Origin: an uncultured Sphingomonas sp.
GTDB taxonomy: Bacteria; Pseudomonadota; Alphaproteobacteria; Sphingomonadales; Sphingomonadaceae
Direction: 5' to 3'
DNA: 58,538 nucleotides
NCBI RefSeq assembly: GCF_913777625.1
Contig: NZ_CAJYTI010000025.1
Span: 1 to 58,538 of the forward strand
Shown: in pieces, positions 55,332 through 58,538 of the stretch
How positions within the stretch are numbered: the first letter of the stretch is position 1
Layout: each line of letters begins with the position of its first letter
Made by a program: the position numbers and the translations under genes
Notes under the pieces: model-generated
What the model was told of the DNA's origin: nothing
The model's input: the letters and a program-made list of their open reading frames with translations, nothing else
Database searches by the model: none

Positions 55332-56767
55332 GCGACGCGGCGCCGGCCCCCGCCGCCACCCTGGTGATCTTCGGGGCGATGGGCGACCTTGCCAGTCGCC
55401 TGTTGATGCCGGCGCTCGTCCATCTCGAACGCGACGGGCTGCTCGATGGCGACACCCGGCTGCTCGGCATCAGCCACGGCGAGGGCGACGATGCCGCGCT
55501 CCGCGACAAGCTGAAAGCCTTTGTCGAGGACGAGAGCGACGCCGAAGCCTGGGCGCGCTGGGCGCGGCGCATCGCCTATCTCCAGGGCGACTTCACCGAC
55601 GATGCGCTGTACGACGCACTGAAGGCGAAGCTGGAGGGCAACGCCGTTTTCTACCTCGCCACCGCGCCGGGCTTCTTCGGGCCGATCGGCGACAAGCTCG
55701 GTGCCAGCGGGCTGCTCGACGAGCGCGACGGTTTCCGCCGGTTGGTCGTCGAGAAGCCGTTCGGTACCGATCTCGCCTCCGCCCAGGCGCTCAACGCGCA
55801 GCTGCTCTGCCACGCGAACGAGGCGCAGATCTACCGGATCGACCATTTCCTCGGCAAGGAGACGGTCCAGAACATCACCGTCGCGCGCTTCGGCAATGCG
55901 CTGACCGAGGCGGTGTGGAACAACCACTATATCGACCATGTCCAGATCACCGCGGCCGAGACGGTGGCGGTGGGCAGCCGCGGCAAGTTCTACGACGAGA
56001 CCGGCGCGCTCCGCGACATGGTGCCCAACCATTTGTTCCAGTTGCTCGCGCTGGTCGCGATGGAGCCGCCGAACAGCTTCGAAGCCGAAGCATTGCGTAC
56101 CGAAAAGTCCAAGGTGATCGCGGCGGTGCGGGCGATCGATCCGGAGGATGCCGTACGCGGCGGGTATCGGAGCGGCAGCGCGGGAGGCAAGGACGTGCCC
56201 GCCTATCGCGACACGCCCGACGTGGCGCCGGACAGCAACACCGAAACCTATGTCGCGCTCAAGGTTGCGGTTGAGACCTGGCGCTGGCACGGCGTTCCCT
56301 TCTACCTGCGCACCGGCAAGGCCCTTGCGGCGCGGGATACCGAGATCGTCATCCATTTCCGCGCGGTGCCGCCGCTGCTGTTCCGCGAAACGCCCGCCGA
56401 GGCGCTGCCGCCCAACCGCCTGATCCTCCAGATCCAGCCGAACGAGGCACTCAAGCTGGAGATGTCGGTCAAACGGCCGGGCCCGGTGATCGAGACGGTG
56501 CCGGCCTGCCTCAGCTTCGCCTATGCCGATGCCTTCGACCTCGGCCATCGCACCGGCTATGAGACCTTGCTCTATGACGTGCTGATCGGCGACCAAAGCC
56601 TGTTCCAGCGCGCCGACCAGATCGAGGGCGGCTGGCGCGCGGTGCAGCCGCTGCTCGACGCCTGGCGGACGGGCGCGCCCGAAGACTATGCCGCCGGCAG
56701 CGCCGGCCCCACCGCCGCCGACGCGCTGCTCGCGCGCGACGGCCGCAGCTGGCACGAGATCACATGA
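55328..56767 (+). CDS. zwf: Glucose-6-phosphate 1-dehydrogenase
   Basis: A 479-residue enzyme beginning at a GTG that overlaps the gnd stop (GTGA). The cofactor motif is [12 protein letters not shown], a close variant of the usual GxxGDLxxRKL. The substrate motif is [16 protein letters not shown] with the catalytic His nearby, followed by VEKPFG and FYLRTGKAL. It makes 6-phosphogluconolactone. No 6-phosphogluconolactonase or Entner-Doudoroff edd/eda genes are present in the window. Confidence 0.95.
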   Translation: MSDAAPAPAATLVIFGAMGDLASRLLMPALVHLERDGLLDGDTRLLGISHGEGDDAALRDKLKAFVEDESDAEAWARWARRIAYLQGDFTDDALYDALKAKLEGNAVFYLATAPGFFGPIGDKLGASGLLDERDGFRRLVVEKPFGTDLASAQALNAQLLCHANEAQIYRIDHFLGKETVQNITVARFGNALTEAVWNNHYIDHVQITAAETVAVGSRGKFYDETGALRDMVPNHLFQLLALVAMEPPNSFEAEALRTEKSKVIAAVRAIDPEDAVRGGYRSGSAGGKDVPAYRDTPDVAPDSNTETYVALKVAVETWRWHGVPFYLRTGKALAARDTEIVIHFRAVPPLLFRETPAEALPPNRLILQIQPNEALKLEMSVKRPGPVIETVPACLSFAYADAFDLGHRTGYETLLYDVLIGDQSLFQRADQIEGGWRAVQPLLDAWRTGAPEDYAAGSAGPTAADALLARDGRSWHEIT

Positions 56768-57582
56768 ACCTTCGCCTGTTTCTCTCCGATGTCGACGGCA
56801 CGCTGGTCCGCCCGGACAAGAGCCTGGGCGAGCCCGTAGTGGCCGCGGTGCAGCGCCTGATCGCAGCGGGCGTGCCGGTCTCGATCATCAGCGCGCGCCC
56901 GCCGAGCGGGCTGCTCTGGATCGCCGAGCGGCTGGGACTCACCGCGCCGATCGGGGCCTTCAACGGCGGGACCTTGGTGCGGCCGGACGGCACGGTACTG
57001 TCGGCGACGCATCTCGACGGCGAGGTAGCGGCGCGCACGCTCGAGCAGGTCGCGCGGCCCGCGGTGATCCGCTGGGTCTTCGCCAAGGGGCAGTGGCACA
57101 CCGACCGGATCGACGATCACTATACCCCGCGCGAGCGGGTCACCTCGGCGCAGGATCCGGTGCTGTGCAGCGACTTCGGTCCGCTGCTCGACGCCGTCGA
57201 CAAGATCGTCGCGGTCTCCTCCGATCACGCCATGCTGGCGGCCCTGGAGCAGGAGGTCGCGGCGGCGCTCGGCGACGCCGCCGAGGTCGCGCGGTCGCAA
57301 CCTTATTATCTCGATGTCACCGCGCCGACGGCGAACAAGGGCGACGGCATCGCGGCGCTGGCTGCGGCGCTCGGCGTTCCGTTGGCGGATACGGCGGTGA
57401 TCGGCGACCAGTATAACGATCTGCCGATGTTCCGCCGAGCCGGGCTGTCGATCGCCATGGGTCAGGCACCGGAGGACGTGCGAAAGGCCGCGACGCGAGT
57501 CACCGGCGCCAGCGACGCCGACGGCGTGGCGCAGGCGATTGAGACCATCCTGCTGCCGCTGCTCGGCGCGTCTCAGGCCTGA
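56764..57582 (+). CDS. Cof-type HAD-IIB phosphatase
   Basis: A 272-residue haloacid-dehalogenase hydrolase with motif I LSDVDGTLV (nucleophilic Asp), motif II IISARPPSG, motif III Lys in TANKGDG and motif IV IGDQYNDLPMF, with a C2-type cap between. Such enzymes dephosphorylate sugar phosphates or FMN-like substrates. Overlap with zwf (ATGA) makes it the last gene of the pentose-phosphate operon and suggests a sugar-phosphate house-cleaning role. Confidence 0.92.
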   Translation: MNLRLFLSDVDGTLVRPDKSLGEPVVAAVQRLIAAGVPVSIISARPPSGLLWIAERLGLTAPIGAFNGGTLVRPDGTVLSATHLDGEVAARTLEQVARPAVIRWVFAKGQWHTDRIDDHYTPRERVTSAQDPVLCSDFGPLLDAVDKIVAVSSDHAMLAALEQEVAAALGDAAEVARSQPYYLDVTAPTANKGDGIAALAAALGVPLADTAVIGDQYNDLPMFRRAGLSIAMGQAPEDVRKAATRVTGASDADGVAQAIETILLPLLGASQA

Positions 57583-57732
57583 AGGCCGATTCCACGCCGT
57601 TCCGCGCCATTTTGATACCGACAAAGTTTTGCGACAAACCCCTTTTAGGGGCAGCTGGAGCCCCGGCTCGTTTCGCCATGCGACGCGTCCACGAGGCGTT
57701 CGCTCTACAAGGCTAAGGAACGCGCGCTGCGC

Positions 57733-58538
57733 ATGCGAATGGACGACAGCATGATCAACGAAAACGACCCGCATTTGGCCGCGCAGCATCAGGACGGGGC
57801 GGTCCAACGTCGTACCCTCTCGCCCAGAGCGCGGACGATCAGCTGGATCGTGGGGGTCGTCGCCATCGTCGCGCTGGTCGCGCTGGCGGTGATGCTGTCG
57901 CAGGGTGGCGGGTCCTCGTCGGGCAAGCAGGGCGGAAGGCCTGGCGGCGGCGGGGGAGGCGGCGGCCGGCGGGGCGGCATGGCGCAGCCGACGACGGTCG
58001 GCACCGCCAAGGCCGCGCTTGCCGATCTGCCGGTCCAGGTCGAGGCGCTCGGTACGGTGACGCCGGCGGCGACCGTTACCGTGCGCCCGCAGGTTTCCGG
58101 CACGATCGTCCAGCTGCTCTACCGCGAAGGCCAGCTGGTCCAGAAGGGGCAGGCGCTCGCGCTGATCGATCCGCGGCCCTATCAGGCGGCGCTGCTGCAG
58201 GCGCGCGGCGCGCTTGCCCGCGACCAGGCGCAGCTCGAAAATGCGCGGCTCCAGCTCGCCCGCTACAACACGCTGCTCGGCCAGGATTCGATCGCGCGCC
58301 AGGACCGCGATACCCAGGCGGCCCTGGTCCACCAGCTGGAAGGCACCGTGCTCGCCGATCGCGGATCGGTGCAGCAGGCGCAGATAAACCTCGGCTATAC
58401 CCGTATCGTCTCGCCGGTCAGCGGCCGCGCGGGCCTGAAGGTGGTCGACATCGGCAACTATATCGGCGCGGGTGACACCAACGGCATCGTCGTGGTGACC
58501 ACGCTCCAGCCGATCGACGTCGAGTTCGCGATCCCGCA
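57733..58538 (+). CDS. RND efflux membrane-fusion protein (MdtA/AcrA-like), 3' end outside window
   Basis: The first 268 residues are present: a cytoplasmic lead, one membrane segment (ISWIVGVVAIVALVALAVML), a Gly-rich linker with eight consecutive Gly, then the lipoyl half GTVTPAATVTVRPQVSGTIVQLLYREGQLVQKGQALALID. A coiled-coil hairpin follows and the second lipoyl half NLGYTRIVSPVSGRAGL. It is a periplasmic adaptor that normally precedes an RND pump. ATG 57733 or 57739 are both possible; the ribosome site is poorly placed. The 150 bases upstream hold a CCCCT-TTT-AGGGG mini-hairpin at 57639-57651. Confidence 0.9.
   Translation, partial: MRMDDSMINENDPHLAAQHQDGAVQRRTLSPRARTISWIVGVVAIVALVALAVMLSQGGGSSSGKQGGRPGGGGGGGGRRGGMAQPTTVGTAKAALADLPVQVEALGTVTPAATVTVRPQVSGTIVQLLYREGQLVQKGQALALIDPRPYQAALLQARGALARDQAQLENARLQLARYNTLLGQDSIARQDRDTQAALVHQLEGTVLADRGSVQQAQINLGYTRIVSPVSGRAGLKVVDIGNYIGAGDTNGIVVVTTLQPIDVEFAIP

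Noticed and set aside
57639..57651. CCCCT-TTT-AGGGG hairpin as terminator of the pentose-phosphate operon
   Set aside because: The stem is only five base pairs and there is no T-tract after it.

Overview
The window reads as chromosome of a high-GC alphaproteobacterium, most likely a sphingomonad (Sphingomonas or a close relative). This rests on gene content: a transaldolase/glucose-6-phosphate isomerase fusion inside a pentose-phosphate operon, a TonB receptor paired with a GH53 galactanase, a class GN sortase with its VIT/VWA substrate, and a PHB-depolymerase-type esterase. No RNA gene, CRISPR array or intact insertion sequence was seen. All assignments come from reading motifs by eye; no database search was possible.

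Left flank (1-4.4 kb): a decayed strip. It holds the end of a filamentous-haemagglutinin-like protein that runs into unrelated sequence after a nine-G tract, an intact secreted esterase, a doubtful 60-residue HTH-like ORF, a transglutaminase N-terminal remnant broken by an in-frame stop and a frameshift, and one small protein of unknown function.

Central region (4.4-35.4 kb): one large specialised-metabolite cluster, every gene on the minus strand and most overlapping or nearly touching, so transcription runs right to left. The biosynthetic run (27.6 to 4.4 kb) goes: a duplicated alpha/beta-barrel-like protein; a PKS ketosynthase protein with no acyltransferase that ends in half a dehydratase; a luciferase-like monooxygenase protein carrying the other dehydratase half, a ketoreductase and an ACP; a docking-C-A-T NRPS; a 3210-residue C-A-MT-T-C-A-MT-T-C* NRPS; a SyrP/TauD-type hydroxylase; a PhyH-type oxygenase; an outer-membrane efflux channel; and the phosphopantetheinyl transferase that would arm the carrier domains. 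Upstream lie a radical SAM enzyme, an ABC permease, ATPase and membrane-fusion protein (with the channel, a complete envelope-spanning exporter), a CPA2 antiporter, a DUF6445-type protein and an AspH-type hydroxylase. The likely product is an N-methylated, oxidised lipopeptide or polyketide-peptide with two Glu/Gln-like positions. There is no thioesterase and no regulator in the cluster. The split dehydratase, the missing AT and the terminal condensation-like domain with a destroyed active site are the most unusual features.

Right flank (35.8-58.5 kb): ordinary genome. A galactan uptake pair (GH53, TonB receptor) is followed by three consecutive oxidoreductase/regulator cassettes (NmrA-LysR, SDR-ArsR, AKR-LysR), then the sortase system with a divergent XRE regulator, the operon rpiA-tkt-tal/pgi-gnd-zwf-HAD, and the start of an RND membrane-fusion protein cut by the window edge.
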